A DNA stretch of 64,000 nucleotides. Origin: CAVWGP01 sp963754645. GTDB taxonomy: Bacteria > Pseudomonadota > Alphaproteobacteria > Bin65. The DNA lies in assembly GCA_963754645.1 (NCBI GenBank), contig CAVWGP010000004.1, positions 1,116,001-1,180,000 on the forward strand, in the 5' to 3' direction. The notes under the pieces were generated by a model. The model had not been told where the DNA came from. It did no database searches and saw only the letters and a program-made list of their open reading frames with translations. Position 1 is the first letter of the stretch; each line of letters begins with the position of its first letter. The position numbers were made by a program, and so were the translations under genes. This document shows, one piece after another, positions 54,658 to 63,434 of the stretch.

Positions 54658-55473
54658 ATGAGCGAACAACGCGCATCGCCCAAGTCGCCGGGCCTCACCG
54701 TGCGGCTGAGCTCGAACGAAGGCATTGCCGCGATCGCCAGCCCGGCGATCTTGTTCATCCTGTGGGAGATCGGCGCCCGCACCGGGGTGCTCGATGCCCG
54801 CATCCTGCCGCCGCCTTCGGTCGTCATCGAAACGATCTGGGAAATGTTCAGGAAGGACCGGCTGGCGCAGGAAACCGGCATCACGGTCCTGCGCTTTCTC
54901 GTCGGCCTGATCGTGGGCGTCGTTCCCGGAACGCTGATCGGCCTGTCGATGGGTCTGTTCCGGCCGATCCACCTGGCGCTCAATCCGCTGGTCGCGATCC
55001 TGTATCCGATACCGCGCATCGCGCTCTTCCCCCTGGTCCTGATCTTGGTCGGTTTCAACGAAACCTCGAACTTGATCATGATCGCGATCGGGCCGTTTTT
55101 CACGATGCTGATCACGGCCGTGGCCGCGGTCTTGAGCGTCGATCCGATTTATCGCGACGTCGCCCGGAATTTCGGCGTCCGGCCCCGGCACCTCTATTTC
55201 AAGGTCATTCTGCCGGCGACGATGCCGGCGCTGATGGGCGGTTTGCGGGTTTCGCTCGGCCTGACTTTGCTCGGCACCGTCGCGGTGGAGTTCCTGACCA
55301 GCGTCGGCGGGCTCGGCGGCGTGATCTGGAATTCCTGGAACGTGATGTCGCTGAAACAATCGATGGCCGGGCTGGTCATTTCAGCCATTGTCGGCGCGGT
55401 TTTCTATCTTTCGATGGATTGGCTGGAGCGCTGGCTGACGCCGTGGCAGCAACCGAGCTCGAAGAAAAAATAA
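54658..55473 (+). CDS. NitT/TauT-type ABC importer, permease
   Basis: Inner-membrane permease of 271 residues with six or so membrane helices. The cytoplasmic coupling (EAA-type) loop is seen in DVARNFGVRPRHLYFKVILP. The N-terminus is cytoplasmic and charged. It begins directly after the ATPase stop and is followed by the binding protein after 31 bases. Confidence 0.92.
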   Translation: MSEQRASPKSPGLTVRLSSNEGIAAIASPAILFILWEIGARTGVLDARILPPPSVVIETIWEMFRKDRLAQETGITVLRFLVGLIVGVVPGTLIGLSMGLFRPIHLALNPLVAILYPIPRIALFPLVLILVGFNETSNLIMIAIGPFFTMLITAVAAVLSVDPIYRDVARNFGVRPRHLYFKVILPATMPALMGGLRVSLGLTLLGTVAVEFLTSVGGLGGVIWNSWNVMSLKQSMAGLVISAIVGAVFYLSMDWLERWLTPWQQPSSKKK

Positions 55474-55504
55474 GCCGGAAACTCACCGAACTTCGGAGGA
55501 AACA

Positions 55505-56530
55505 ATGCGCCTGATGAATATCGTCGCTTTCGTGTCGGCCGCTCTCTGGCCCGCTCTGCTGCCCGGCCCCGCCGCGGCGCAGAACGACAAGGTCAAGATG
55601 TCGATCAATCCGCAGATTTACAGCTTCCTGCCGCTGTTCGTCGCCGTGGACAAAGGCTATTTTACGGAACAGAAGCTCGATGTCGAAGTCACCCGCTATC
55701 CGGGATCCGCGGTGACGCAAATTCCCATTCTGGCGCGCGGCGACTTGGACGTTGCGCCGATGGTGACGGGCCCCGCCTTCTTCAACCAGCACAATGAAGG
55801 CTTCGGCGTGAAGCTCGTGGCCTCGGTCGGCCATGGCCGCGACGGCTGGAACGACACGACCTGGCTCATGGTCAGCAAGGAAGCCTGGGATTCCGGCGCG
55901 ATCAAGACGCTCGCCGACCTCAAAGGCAAGCGCGTCGATGGCGGCCCGGACGGCTCGCCGGTGAATTTGACGGCGAAGCAGGCGATTCTCAAAGCTGGTC
56001 TCACGCTGAAGGATGTCGAATACGGCGAGAAGTACCGCGCGGTGGCCGACGTGTTTCCGCTGTTCCGCAACAAGGCGGTCGATGTTCTCGCCTCCGTCGA
56101 ACCGCTGGTAACGCGCCTCGAGCAGGAGGGCCTGGCCAAGCGCTGGATGGCGTCCAAGGACGTGATGCCCTGGTTCCAGGAAAGCTATCTCGCGGCGTCG
56201 GCGAAGTTCATGAAGGAACGGCCGGACGTGTTGCGCCGCTATCTCATCGCCTTCCTCAAGGGCGCCAAGGACGTGCACGCCAGCGGCGGCAAATGGACGC
56301 CGGAACTGGCCCAGGCCGTCGTCAAATGGACAGGCTTTCCGATCGAGACCATCAATGCGATTGCGGGCCCGCAGCATGTCGGCCAATACGGCATGATCGA
56401 CAAGGACTCGGTCAGCCGGCAGCAGGAATTCTGGGCGACCGAGGGCAAGATTCGGCAGAAGGTCACAATGGACCAGATCATCGACACGACGTTCATCGAC
56501 GCGGCGCGCAAGGCTTCCGGCATCCAGTGA
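55505..56530 (+). CDS. NMT1/SsuA-like periplasmic binding protein
   Basis: Substrate-binding protein of 341 residues with a signal peptide (cleavage near GPAAAQ). The family segments are FLPLFVAVDKGYFTEQKLDV, YPGSAVTQIPILARGDLDV and LADLKGKRVDGGP. Such proteins deliver small anionic or heterocyclic ligands; the ligand here is unknown. The GTG start of the Rieske gene lies within its stop (GTGA), so uptake and oxygenation are translationally coupled, suggesting that the imported compound is the oxygenase substrate. Confidence 0.9.
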   Translation: MRLMNIVAFVSAALWPALLPGPAAAQNDKVKMSINPQIYSFLPLFVAVDKGYFTEQKLDVEVTRYPGSAVTQIPILARGDLDVAPMVTGPAFFNQHNEGFGVKLVASVGHGRDGWNDTTWLMVSKEAWDSGAIKTLADLKGKRVDGGPDGSPVNLTAKQAILKAGLTLKDVEYGEKYRAVADVFPLFRNKAVDVLASVEPLVTRLEQEGLAKRWMASKDVMPWFQESYLAASAKFMKERPDVLRRYLIAFLKGAKDVHASGGKWTPELAQAVVKWTGFPIETINAIAGPQHVGQYGMIDKDSVSRQQEFWATEGKIRQKVTMDQIIDTTFIDAARKASGIQ

Positions 56531-57819
56531 CACCGGCAGGCGGCGCGGCCGACGGCTTGGTCGAAGCCGGCCGCGTCCATCGCCGCGTCTACACCGATCC
56601 CGAAATTTTCGCGCGCGAGCAGCGCCGGATTTTCAGCCGGGCCTGGATCTACGTTGCGCATGAAAGCCAGCTTCAGGGTCCCGGCAGTTTCGTAACCGCG
56701 ACGGTCGCGGGGCAATCGATCCTCGTCGTCCGGCAGGATGACGGTGGCCTGCTGGCCGTTCATAATCGTTGCGCCCATCGCGGCGCGACGATTACGACAC
56801 GGCACTCCGGGACCGTGCGGTCATTTTCCTGTCCTTATCACGGCTGGGCCTACGGTCTCGATGGCGCGCTCATCGGTTTGCCGATGCCAAACGACTATGC
56901 CGGCACCAAAATCGCACCGGGATGCGCCGAATTCGGCCTTCGCCCGCTGCCGCGCGTCGCCAGCTATCGCGGTTTCGTTTTCGCCAGCCTCGCCGCCGAC
57001 GGTCCCGATCTTGCGGTCTTTCTCGGCGCCGCGGCAGCCAATCTCGACACCATGATCGATCGCGCGCCGGCCGGCGAAATCGAACTCGCAGGCGGCACGT
57101 TTCGCATGATCCAGCGCAACAATTGGAAAATCTATCTCGAAAACGTGCATGACGGCCTGCACGCGTTTCCGACCCATCGATCCTCGATCGAGGCGGCGCG
57201 CGCCGCGGCGCCGCTGGCCGCGACGCCGCTTGCGCGATTGCAAATCGACGCCGTCGCCGCCAACGGCCAGACGCCGCAAGCCATGGCAGCGCTCACCGTC
57301 AATTGTTACGCGTTCGGCCACAGCGACATGATGGCGTTTCGCAAGAGCCGGTCCGCCGAACCGGAACAAGCGGAATATGAAGCCGCGCTCGCGGCGCAAG
57401 TTGGCGCGGAGGGACTGGAGCGCATTCTCGCCGTCGATCGGCACAACGCCGCGATCTATCCCAGCCTCACCTTGCAGCCGAGCTTCATGCAGCTTCGGGT
57501 CATCGTGCCGCTGTCGGCCGATTGCACCCGCGTCGATGTCCATGTCTTTCGCCTCAAGGGCGCGCCCGCATCGATCAATCGCCGCTTCGTGGCGTTCGGC
57601 AACGCGATCCATTCGCCGGCCTCGCTGGTCCGCGCAGACGATCTCGAAAACTACCGGCGCATCCAGCAAGGCCTGCTCGCCCACGACGATGTTTGGGCTG
57701 ACCTGCACCGCCGCTTTACCAGCGAGAACCAGCCGCAAGGCGCATCGAGCGCCATGAGCGAGCGTTTTATCCGAAATCAATACGACGCCTGGCGGCACTA
57801 CATGGCGCAAGCCGAATGA
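56527..57819 (+). CDS. Rieske non-heme iron oxygenase, alpha subunit
   Basis: Catalytic subunit of an aromatic-ring-hydroxylating-type dioxygenase, 430 residues from the GTG at 56527. The Rieske [2Fe-2S] ligands are Cys82, His84, Cys102 and His105 (CAHRG, CPYHGW). The mononuclear iron site has the bridging Asp209 and His212 and His217 (D-x2-H-x4-H in HDGLHAFPTH). It forms a pair with the beta subunit gene that overlaps it. Neither ferredoxin nor reductase is encoded in the window. The substrate is not readable from the sequence. Confidence 0.93.
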   Translation: MTPAGGAADGLVEAGRVHRRVYTDPEIFAREQRRIFSRAWIYVAHESQLQGPGSFVTATVAGQSILVVRQDDGGLLAVHNRCAHRGATITTRHSGTVRSFSCPYHGWAYGLDGALIGLPMPNDYAGTKIAPGCAEFGLRPLPRVASYRGFVFASLAADGPDLAVFLGAAAANLDTMIDRAPAGEIELAGGTFRMIQRNNWKIYLENVHDGLHAFPTHRSSIEAARAAAPLAATPLARLQIDAVAANGQTPQAMAALTVNCYAFGHSDMMAFRKSRSAEPEQAEYEAALAAQVGAEGLERILAVDRHNAAIYPSLTLQPSFMQLRVIVPLSADCTRVDVHVFRLKGAPASINRRFVAFGNAIHSPASLVRADDLENYRRIQQGLLAHDDVWADLHRRFTSENQPQGASSAMSERFIRNQYDAWRHYMAQAE

Positions 57820-58304
57820 CGCCGCCGGCGAGCCGGCTTGGCCGCGCCGCGATCGAGGATTTTCTCTATCGCGAAGCGGAACTGCTCAATTCCGGCAATT
57901 ACCCGGAATGGCTCCGCCTGTTTACAGAGGACGGCATCTATTGGGTCCCGGCGTCGCCGAGCCAGTCCGATCCGCACGACCAATTGTCGCTCTATTACGA
58001 GGATCGGGCGCTCCGAACGATGCGGGTTGAGCGGCTGCGCGATGCGCGCGCCCATGCCTTGGAGAATGCGTTTCGCACAAGCCGCGTCATCGGCAACGTC
58101 CGGATACTCGCCAATTCGTCGACGGACATCGTCGTTACGTCGCGTTTTCATTTGCTGGAATGGCATAACGAGCGGCGTCGAGCCTTCGCCGGCCGCTATA
58201 GCCACACGCTGGCGATCGACGGCGGAGAAATGCGCATCCGGCTGAAGCGCGTCGATCTGATCGACGCCGAGGGCGCGTTCGAGGCCTTGCAACTGATATT
58301 TTAG
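57816..58304 (+). CDS. Ring-hydroxylating dioxygenase, beta subunit
   Basis: Small structural subunit of 162 residues with the NTF2/SnoaL-like fold. Recognisable segments are EDFLYREAELLNSGNYPEWL and LFTEDGIYWVP near the N-terminus, and the Tyr/Asp-containing YYEDRALRTMRVERL. It overlaps the alpha subunit stop by an ATGA. It ends 21 bases before the end of the convergent CoA ligase gene. Confidence 0.92.
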   Translation: MTPPASRLGRAAIEDFLYREAELLNSGNYPEWLRLFTEDGIYWVPASPSQSDPHDQLSLYYEDRALRTMRVERLRDARAHALENAFRTSRVIGNVRILANSSTDIVVTSRFHLLEWHNERRRAFAGRYSHTLAIDGGEMRIRLKRVDLIDAEGAFEALQLIF

Positions 58305-58325
58305 CCCGCCGTATCGGGCGCCCGA

Positions 58326-59667
58326 TCAAGTCTTTTGCTTGACCAACACACGCTGAGCCTTGGTTTCGTAACGCGGCAGCGTGCCTTCCTTGTGGCAGTC
58401 GACCGGGATGCGAATGCCGAGCCGGCTGGACAGGGCCTGGCCGACCGCTTCGCTTAGCTCCTCGGGCGAACGAGGGGCCGAGTCCTGCCGCTCGATTGCG
58501 ACGGTGATCGAATCGTAGGTTTGATCGATCTTGTCGACGTAGATTTGCCAAGCTTCCTTGACCGTGCCCGGCGTCGCCGCGATCACGTCTTCGACCTGGG
58601 ACGGAAAAACGATGGTGCCGCGGACCTTGAGCATGTCGTCCGTGCGGCCGATGATCCGGCCGATGAGCGGCATGCCGCGCCGGCCGCACGGGCAATCGAA
58701 GGGCTTGTCGGCAAAGCGCACGAGATCGCGGGTCCGCCACCGCACCATCGGCGAGGCCTGCTTTTCCAAGGTCGTGATAACAATCTCGCCCACTTCGCCG
58801 GGGTTGACGGGCTTCAGGGTTTCGGGATTCAAAATTTCTGTGAGGATCGTGTCTTCATTGATGAGGTGCATCAAGTCGCGGTCGTGCGAATGCGGGCACG
58901 AGATGGCAACGACGGGGCCGCCCGCCTCGGTCGAGCCGTAGACATTGAACGCCTTGAAGCCCTCGGGCATTTCGCGTTCGAGTTCGTCGCGAAACGCCGT
59001 CGATACCGACTGCCCGCCGATGGCGGCGAAGCGGAGCTGCCAATCCTTCTTCGGGTCGATACCTTTTGCCTTGGCGATCCGCGCCAGCGTCATCAGCCAA
59101 AGCGGCGAAACCGAAGCGAAATCGTAGGCTTGATCGCGCATCCATTCGACGACGAGTTCGGCCCGGCCCGGTCCGATGGGGAAGTTGGTCGCGCCCAGAT
59201 GGGCAAGTCCGACATCGAAAGCCGGCCCGCCGATCCAAAGACCGTAGCCATATCCTTGATATGCGCGATTGCCCGGCCGCAATCCGATGGCGTAAAGCTG
59301 GCGCGCGACCTGGTTCGCCATGAGGTCGTAAAGATCGCGCCGCGTGAAACCGAACATCACCGGCAATCCGGTCGTGCCGGAAGTGGCGAAAAACCGCGTC
59401 ACTTGCGACGGATCCATGGTCAAGAACGGAAATGGATCGCTCCCGCGGATATCGGATTTCGACAGCGTCGGCGCCGAACTCAAGCCATCGAACGTCCGAA
59501 AGGTCGCGCGGATTCATCTTCGCTTTGCGGAAATGTTCCACCCATGCCGGACTTTGCTGCAAACGGGCGCCCAGCGCGGTGAGCTTGCGGCGCTGCAGGG
59601 CGATAATGGCGCCGCGGTCGAGGCGCTCGATGTTCGGCTGAAAATGCGTCGGCGTTGCCTGGGTCAT
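58326..59667 (-). CDS. Phenylacetate-CoA-ligase-like enzyme, frameshifted
   Basis: AMP-forming acyl/aryl-CoA ligase of the PaaK group, 446 residues once corrected. It starts at 59667 (MTQATPTHFQ). After NPRDLSD the frame breaks; dropping one base at about 59493 restores DLSDFDGLSSAPTLSKSDI. The ATP loop is FATSGTTGLP, the adenine region NVYGSTEAGGP, then RTRDLVRF, CPCGRRG and GRTDDMLKVRG. It is last of the mutase-B12 subunit-ligase run, seven bases after the B12 subunit, so it probably makes the mutase's acyl-CoA substrate or activates a related acid. Confidence 0.88.
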
Positions 59668-59674
59668 CGCGGAC

Positions 59675-60124
59675 TCACGCCGCACTTGCGGGAGCGGCCG
59701 GGTTTCGCGTCGCCGATACCGACGGCGCATTGCGTTTGCCGCCGGCAATGGCCTGATTGACTCCGTCGAGAATTGTTTCGCGAGCGGTGCCCGGCGTGAA
59801 GATGGCGCGAATCCCAAGCGCGCGCAGCTCGTCCTTCACCTCGGGCGTCAGCACGCCGCCGACCACGACCGAGATCGCGCCCAGCCCTTTTCTGCCGAGC
59901 GCTTCGAGAACGCGGCCCGACAACAGCACCGGCTCGCCGCCCAAGAAGCTCAATCCGATGACGTCCGGCTTAAGTTCGCCGGCCACTGCGGCAATGCGCT
60001 CCGGGGAATTGTAAAGGCCCAGGTTCGTCACTTCGTGCCCCGCGTCGGCCAGCCAGCGCGACACGGTCGTGATCCCCATGTCGTGCGCGTCGGTGCCGAC
60101 TTTTGCGATAAGAATGCGAGCCAT
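59675..60124 (-). CDS. Cobalamin-binding mutase small subunit
   Basis: A 149-residue B12-binding Rossmann-like domain. The base-off signature D-x-H-x2-G is Asp12-Ala-His14-x2-Gly17 (TDAHDMG), with S-x-L at Ser59-Leu61 and GG at 89-90. This is how adenosylcobalamin-dependent mutases bind the cofactor through the His. It lies 29 bases after the large subunit and with it would form the split, two-chain form of an acyl-CoA mutase. The C-terminus is a short Ala/Pro tail. Confidence 0.93.
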   Translation of the reverse strand: MARILIAKVGTDAHDMGITTVSRWLADAGHEVTNLGLYNSPERIAAVAGELKPDVIGLSFLGGEPVLLSGRVLEALGRKGLGAISVVVGGVLTPEVKDELRALGIRAIFTPGTARETILDGVNQAIAGGKRNAPSVSATRNPAAPASAA

Positions 60125-60153
60125 TTCAACCTTTGCTTTCTTATGTTCAACTT

Positions 60154-61773
60154 TCAGTACGGCACTGCGTGTCCGATAGCGTGGCGAAATGTCTCGCCGA
60201 TCGCGCCGAGCGTGGCGCCGGCCTCGACGGCCGCGATCACGCTTGGCATGACGTTGGCGCCTTCGGCTGTATCGCGCCCGACTCGATCGAGCGCACGCCG
60301 TACGGCAACGTGGTCCTGCGCCGCGCGATGAGCGCGAACATATTCGACCCGCGCCTCGATCATCCCGCGATCGATCCGGAAAAACTTCATGTCGGGCGTC
60401 TTTTCCTCATCGTCCGCGAAACAATTGAGACCGACGACCGGCAAGGCGCCGGATTCCACGCGGTCGCTATGCCGGAATCGGGCATCGACAATCCGATCTT
60501 CTATCCAACGCTCTTTAAAGAGCTTTAAGTATCCGCCCTTTTCGAGCATTTGATCGATCAAGCCGAGAATGGCTTTTTCCATACAATTCGTTAATTCTTC
60601 GACGTAGTAGGAGCCGCCGAACGGATCGACCGTCTTAACGACGTTGGTTTCGTAGGCGATGATCTGCTGTGTGCGCAGCGACAAGGTGTGCGATTCCTCC
60701 GATGGCAAGGCAAAAGCCTCGTCGTAGGATGTCGTGTGGATCGATTGGCTGCCGCCGCAGACGGCCGCCAAGGTCTGGATCCCGGCACGGACGATGTTGT
60801 TGAGCGGCTGTTGCGCCGTCAGCGGCAATGCCGCGGTCTGGATCGCGGTTCGAAACCAGCACGAGCGATCTTGCTTGGCCCCATAGCGCTCGCGCAGCAA
60901 GCGCGCCCAAATGCGCCGCATGGCGCGCAGCTTGGCGACTTCCTCGAAAAAATCGATATGCGCCGCGGTAAAGAAGGCCATGCGCGGCGCAAAGGCGTCG
61001 ATATCGATGCCGCGCGCCACCAATCCGTCGATATGCTGAAGCGCGACCGCGAAGGCAAAGGCTGCCTCCTCCACCGCGTTCACGCCGGTTTCGCGGATAT
61101 TGTAGGCATTGATGTTGACGATGTTCCACTTCGGCAGCTCGCGTGCGCAATATTCCATGACATCGAGCCCGATTCGGTAGGTGAAATCGATTGGAAAGAA
61201 ATGCGTGTTCGCCTGATAATTCGGGCCGACGAGCTGCGTGAAACCGCAATTCATGATCGTGCCGATCAGCGCGCCGGGCGCAATGCCGCGCTTGCGGGCC
61301 GCCAGCAGATAGGCCGCGACGACGAAAGCCGAAGCCGGCGGTTGGCAGATTAAAGTCGAACTCACCTTATCGAGCGGCAATCCTTCGAACAGCGCTTCCA
61401 TGTCCTGCAGGGTCGCCAACGAGGTCCCCACGGTCCCTATGTCGCCCTCGGCGATCGGATGATCGGGGTCCAGCGCCAGCTTGGTCGGCACGTCGAAATC
61501 GACGTTGAGCCCGGTTTGCCCTTGTTTCAGGAGATAGACAAGCCGGGCATTGGAGTTTTTCGGCGTGCCGTAGCCCGACTGCTGCCGCCGGGTCCAAAAA
61601 CGCCGCCGGTACATGTCGGGATGAATTCCGCGCGTGAACGGAAATTCGCCTGGCCTCTCGCCGCCGCCGTCCGGCGCACCATAGACCGCATCGAGCTTGA
61701 AGCCGGACGCTGTGTCGAAATCTCTCGGCCTTTCGCCGTCGAGATACGCGTCGAACAGCTTCCGTTCGCTCAT
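60154..61773 (-). CDS. Divergent B12-dependent acyl-CoA mutase, large subunit
   Basis: A 539-residue TIM-barrel subunit of the methylmalonyl-CoA mutase family. Family anchors are TRGIHPDMYRRRFW, FAPRMAFFTAAHIDFFEEVAK, PLNNIVRAGIQTLAAV, SQSIHTTSYDEAFALP and DPFGGSYYVEELT. The substrate pocket is unusual by comparison with methylmalonyl-CoA mutase: Gln65 at the Tyr89 position, Met174 at Gln197, Cys176 at Asp199, a four-residue insertion at the Arg207 region, and Asn225 at His244 (NINAYNIRETG). It is thus unlikely to be a methylmalonyl-CoA mutase. Product and substrate are unknown. It heads the mutase-B12 subunit-ligase operon. Confidence 0.9.
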   Translation of the reverse strand: MSERKLFDAYLDGERPRDFDTASGFKLDAVYGAPDGGGERPGEFPFTRGIHPDMYRRRFWTRRQQSGYGTPKNSNARLVYLLKQGQTGLNVDFDVPTKLALDPDHPIAEGDIGTVGTSLATLQDMEALFEGLPLDKVSSTLICQPPASAFVVAAYLLAARKRGIAPGALIGTIMNCGFTQLVGPNYQANTHFFPIDFTYRIGLDVMEYCARELPKWNIVNINAYNIRETGVNAVEEAAFAFAVALQHIDGLVARGIDIDAFAPRMAFFTAAHIDFFEEVAKLRAMRRIWARLLRERYGAKQDRSCWFRTAIQTAALPLTAQQPLNNIVRAGIQTLAAVCGGSQSIHTTSYDEAFALPSEESHTLSLRTQQIIAYETNVVKTVDPFGGSYYVEELTNCMEKAILGLIDQMLEKGGYLKLFKERWIEDRIVDARFRHSDRVESGALPVVGLNCFADDEEKTPDMKFFRIDRGMIEARVEYVRAHRAAQDHVAVRRALDRVGRDTAEGANVMPSVIAAVEAGATLGAIGETFRHAIGHAVPY

Positions 61774-61899
61774 CGAATGCCCTTGTGTGAATGTCCGCGG
61801 CTATAGCCGGGCGCAAGGTAGCAAGCCGCGAAGGCATGTCAACTGCGGCGACATTGGACCGTTGCGACCGCGCGGGAAACTGCAATTCTCCGCGCCGCG

Positions 61900-61905
61900 T
61901 TGACA
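61900..61905 (+). promoter_or_regulatory. Candidate -35 box for the sugar ABC genes
   Basis: A perfect TTGACA 48 bases before the ATPase start. The corresponding -10 region (near 61923-61929, CTGATTG) is a poor match, so this is only a candidate. The 179-base gap between the mutase and this operon must hold divergent promoters. No cobalamin riboswitch was recognised there. Confidence 0.3.
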
Positions 61906-61952
61906 TGTGCCGCGCAATCCGGCTGATTGTCCGGCGGAATTGCGGACGGGCA

Positions 61953-63434
61953 ATGACTGAAATCGCCATCGCGGCGCGCGCCGTGTCCAAACGCTTTGGC
62001 GCGACCGAAGCGCTCCGGCAAGCGACAATCGAAGTGGGCGCGGGCAAGATCGTCGGCCTTGTCGGCGAGAATGGCGCCGGCAAATCGACGTTGATTCGTA
62101 TCCTCGGCGGCGTGCATCGTCCGGATTCCGGCGATCTCGAATTGTTCGGGCGCCTGGTGCGGTTTCGCGATCCGCAGCACGCCATCGATGCCGGCATCGC
62201 CACCATTCCCCAGGATTTGCGCATCGCGCCCGCGCTTTCGATTGCCGAGAACGTCCTGCTCGGCGCTTTGCCATGGCGGCGCTGGGCCGGCGCGCTGCCG
62301 GTGCTCGACCGGCGCGCGCTCGCCGACCGGAGTCGAAAAATCCTTCTCTCGCTGGGCCTCGATGTCGATCCGGCGCGGCGGGCCGGCGCCCTCGGCCATG
62401 CCGAAAGGCAACTTGTCGCCATTGCCCGTGCGCTCAGCCGCGACGCGCGCATTCTTATACTCGATGAACCGACCGCGTCATTGGAAGACCGCGAAGTCGA
62501 ACGCTTGTTTTCCATTTTGCGATCGCTGCGGGATCGCGGCGTTGCGATCGTGTATGTGTCCCACCGGCTCGACGAGCTCGACCGCATTGCCGACCGCTGC
62601 GTCGTCATGCGGGACGGACAGGTCGTGGCGAATTTGGCGCGGAGCGCGTTCGAGCGCGGCATCATCGTCGGCCACATGACCGGCCGGATGATCGCCGAAC
62701 AGGCGCGCGGAGCCGCTGTCGCGGCCGGTGCGCCGATCTTGGAAACGGCGGTTGCCGGCGAGCGTCTTTCGCTGTGCAGCCGGGAGATTGTCGGCCTCGC
62801 CGGATTGCTCGGAAGCGGTGCCGGCGGCTTGCTGCGCCAACTCTTCGGCGCCGCGCCGCCGGCGCTTGACTCCGTTCTTCATGGCCGCTCCATCGCGATC
62901 CGTTCGCCTGGCGACGCCGTCGGCCGCCGTATCGCGCTGGTGTCGGGCGAACGCCAGCTCAGCCTGATTGCGGGGATGTCGGTGCGCGACAATATCGTGC
63001 TGCCGCATCTCGCCCTGTTTCGGTCGCGTTACGGCCGCAACGAGCGGGCCATCGATGCCGCTGTGTCGCGTTTGGTCGAACTCGTCGATATCAGGCCGCC
63101 GGATGGGCGCCGGCCGGTGCGCGAATTGTCCGGCGGCAACCAGCAAAAGGTCATCTTCGCCCGTTGGCTGTTGAGCCAGTTCGACGTGCTGCTGCTCGAC
63201 GAACCGACCCAGGGCATCGACGTTGCCGCCAAGGTGCAAATTCATCGCCTCATTCTCGAATTCGCCGGCAAAGGCGGCAGCGTCTTGCTGTCGACGTCCG
63301 ACATGATCGAGCTGACCGCGCTCGCCGACCGAATTTACGCGATGCGCCGGGGCCGGTTGAACGGGCAATTGCGGCGCGACGGTGCCTTCGACGAATCCGC
63401 GATGCGCCAGATGCTCGCCGGGGCCCAAGCGTGA
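61953..63434 (+). CDS. Sugar-type ABC importer ATPase, RbsA-like
   Basis: Double ATPase of the ribose/galactose/autoinducer-2 type, 493 residues. The first domain has Walker A GENGAGKST (38-46), the signature HAERQ (a degenerate form of SGGQQ) and Walker B LILDEPTAS. The second has a degenerate Walker A (GLAGLLGSGAGGLL), the signature LSGGNQQKV and LLLDEPTQGID, as is normal for the group. The start at 61953 is chosen by homology. The permease start GTG overlaps its stop. Confidence 0.92.
   Translation: MTEIAIAARAVSKRFGATEALRQATIEVGAGKIVGLVGENGAGKSTLIRILGGVHRPDSGDLELFGRLVRFRDPQHAIDAGIATIPQDLRIAPALSIAENVLLGALPWRRWAGALPVLDRRALADRSRKILLSLGLDVDPARRAGALGHAERQLVAIARALSRDARILILDEPTASLEDREVERLFSILRSLRDRGVAIVYVSHRLDELDRIADRCVVMRDGQVVANLARSAFERGIIVGHMTGRMIAEQARGAAVAAGAPILETAVAGERLSLCSREIVGLAGLLGSGAGGLLRQLFGAAPPALDSVLHGRSIAIRSPGDAVGRRIALVSGERQLSLIAGMSVRDNIVLPHLALFRSRYGRNERAIDAAVSRLVELVDIRPPDGRRPVRELSGGNQQKVIFARWLLSQFDVLLLDEPTQGIDVAAKVQIHRLILEFAGKGGSVLLSTSDMIELTALADRIYAMRRGRLNGQLRRDGAFDESAMRQMLAGAQA

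Noticed and set aside
60154..61773. Annotation as methylmalonyl-CoA mutase
   Set aside because: Key pocket residues (Tyr89, Gln197, Arg207 region, His244) are not conserved, so only the wider mutase family can be claimed.
61774..61952. Cobalamin riboswitch before the B12-dependent mutase
   Set aside because: No B12-box-like element or multi-helix structure was recognised, and the 179-base gap must also hold the promoter of the divergent ABC genes.
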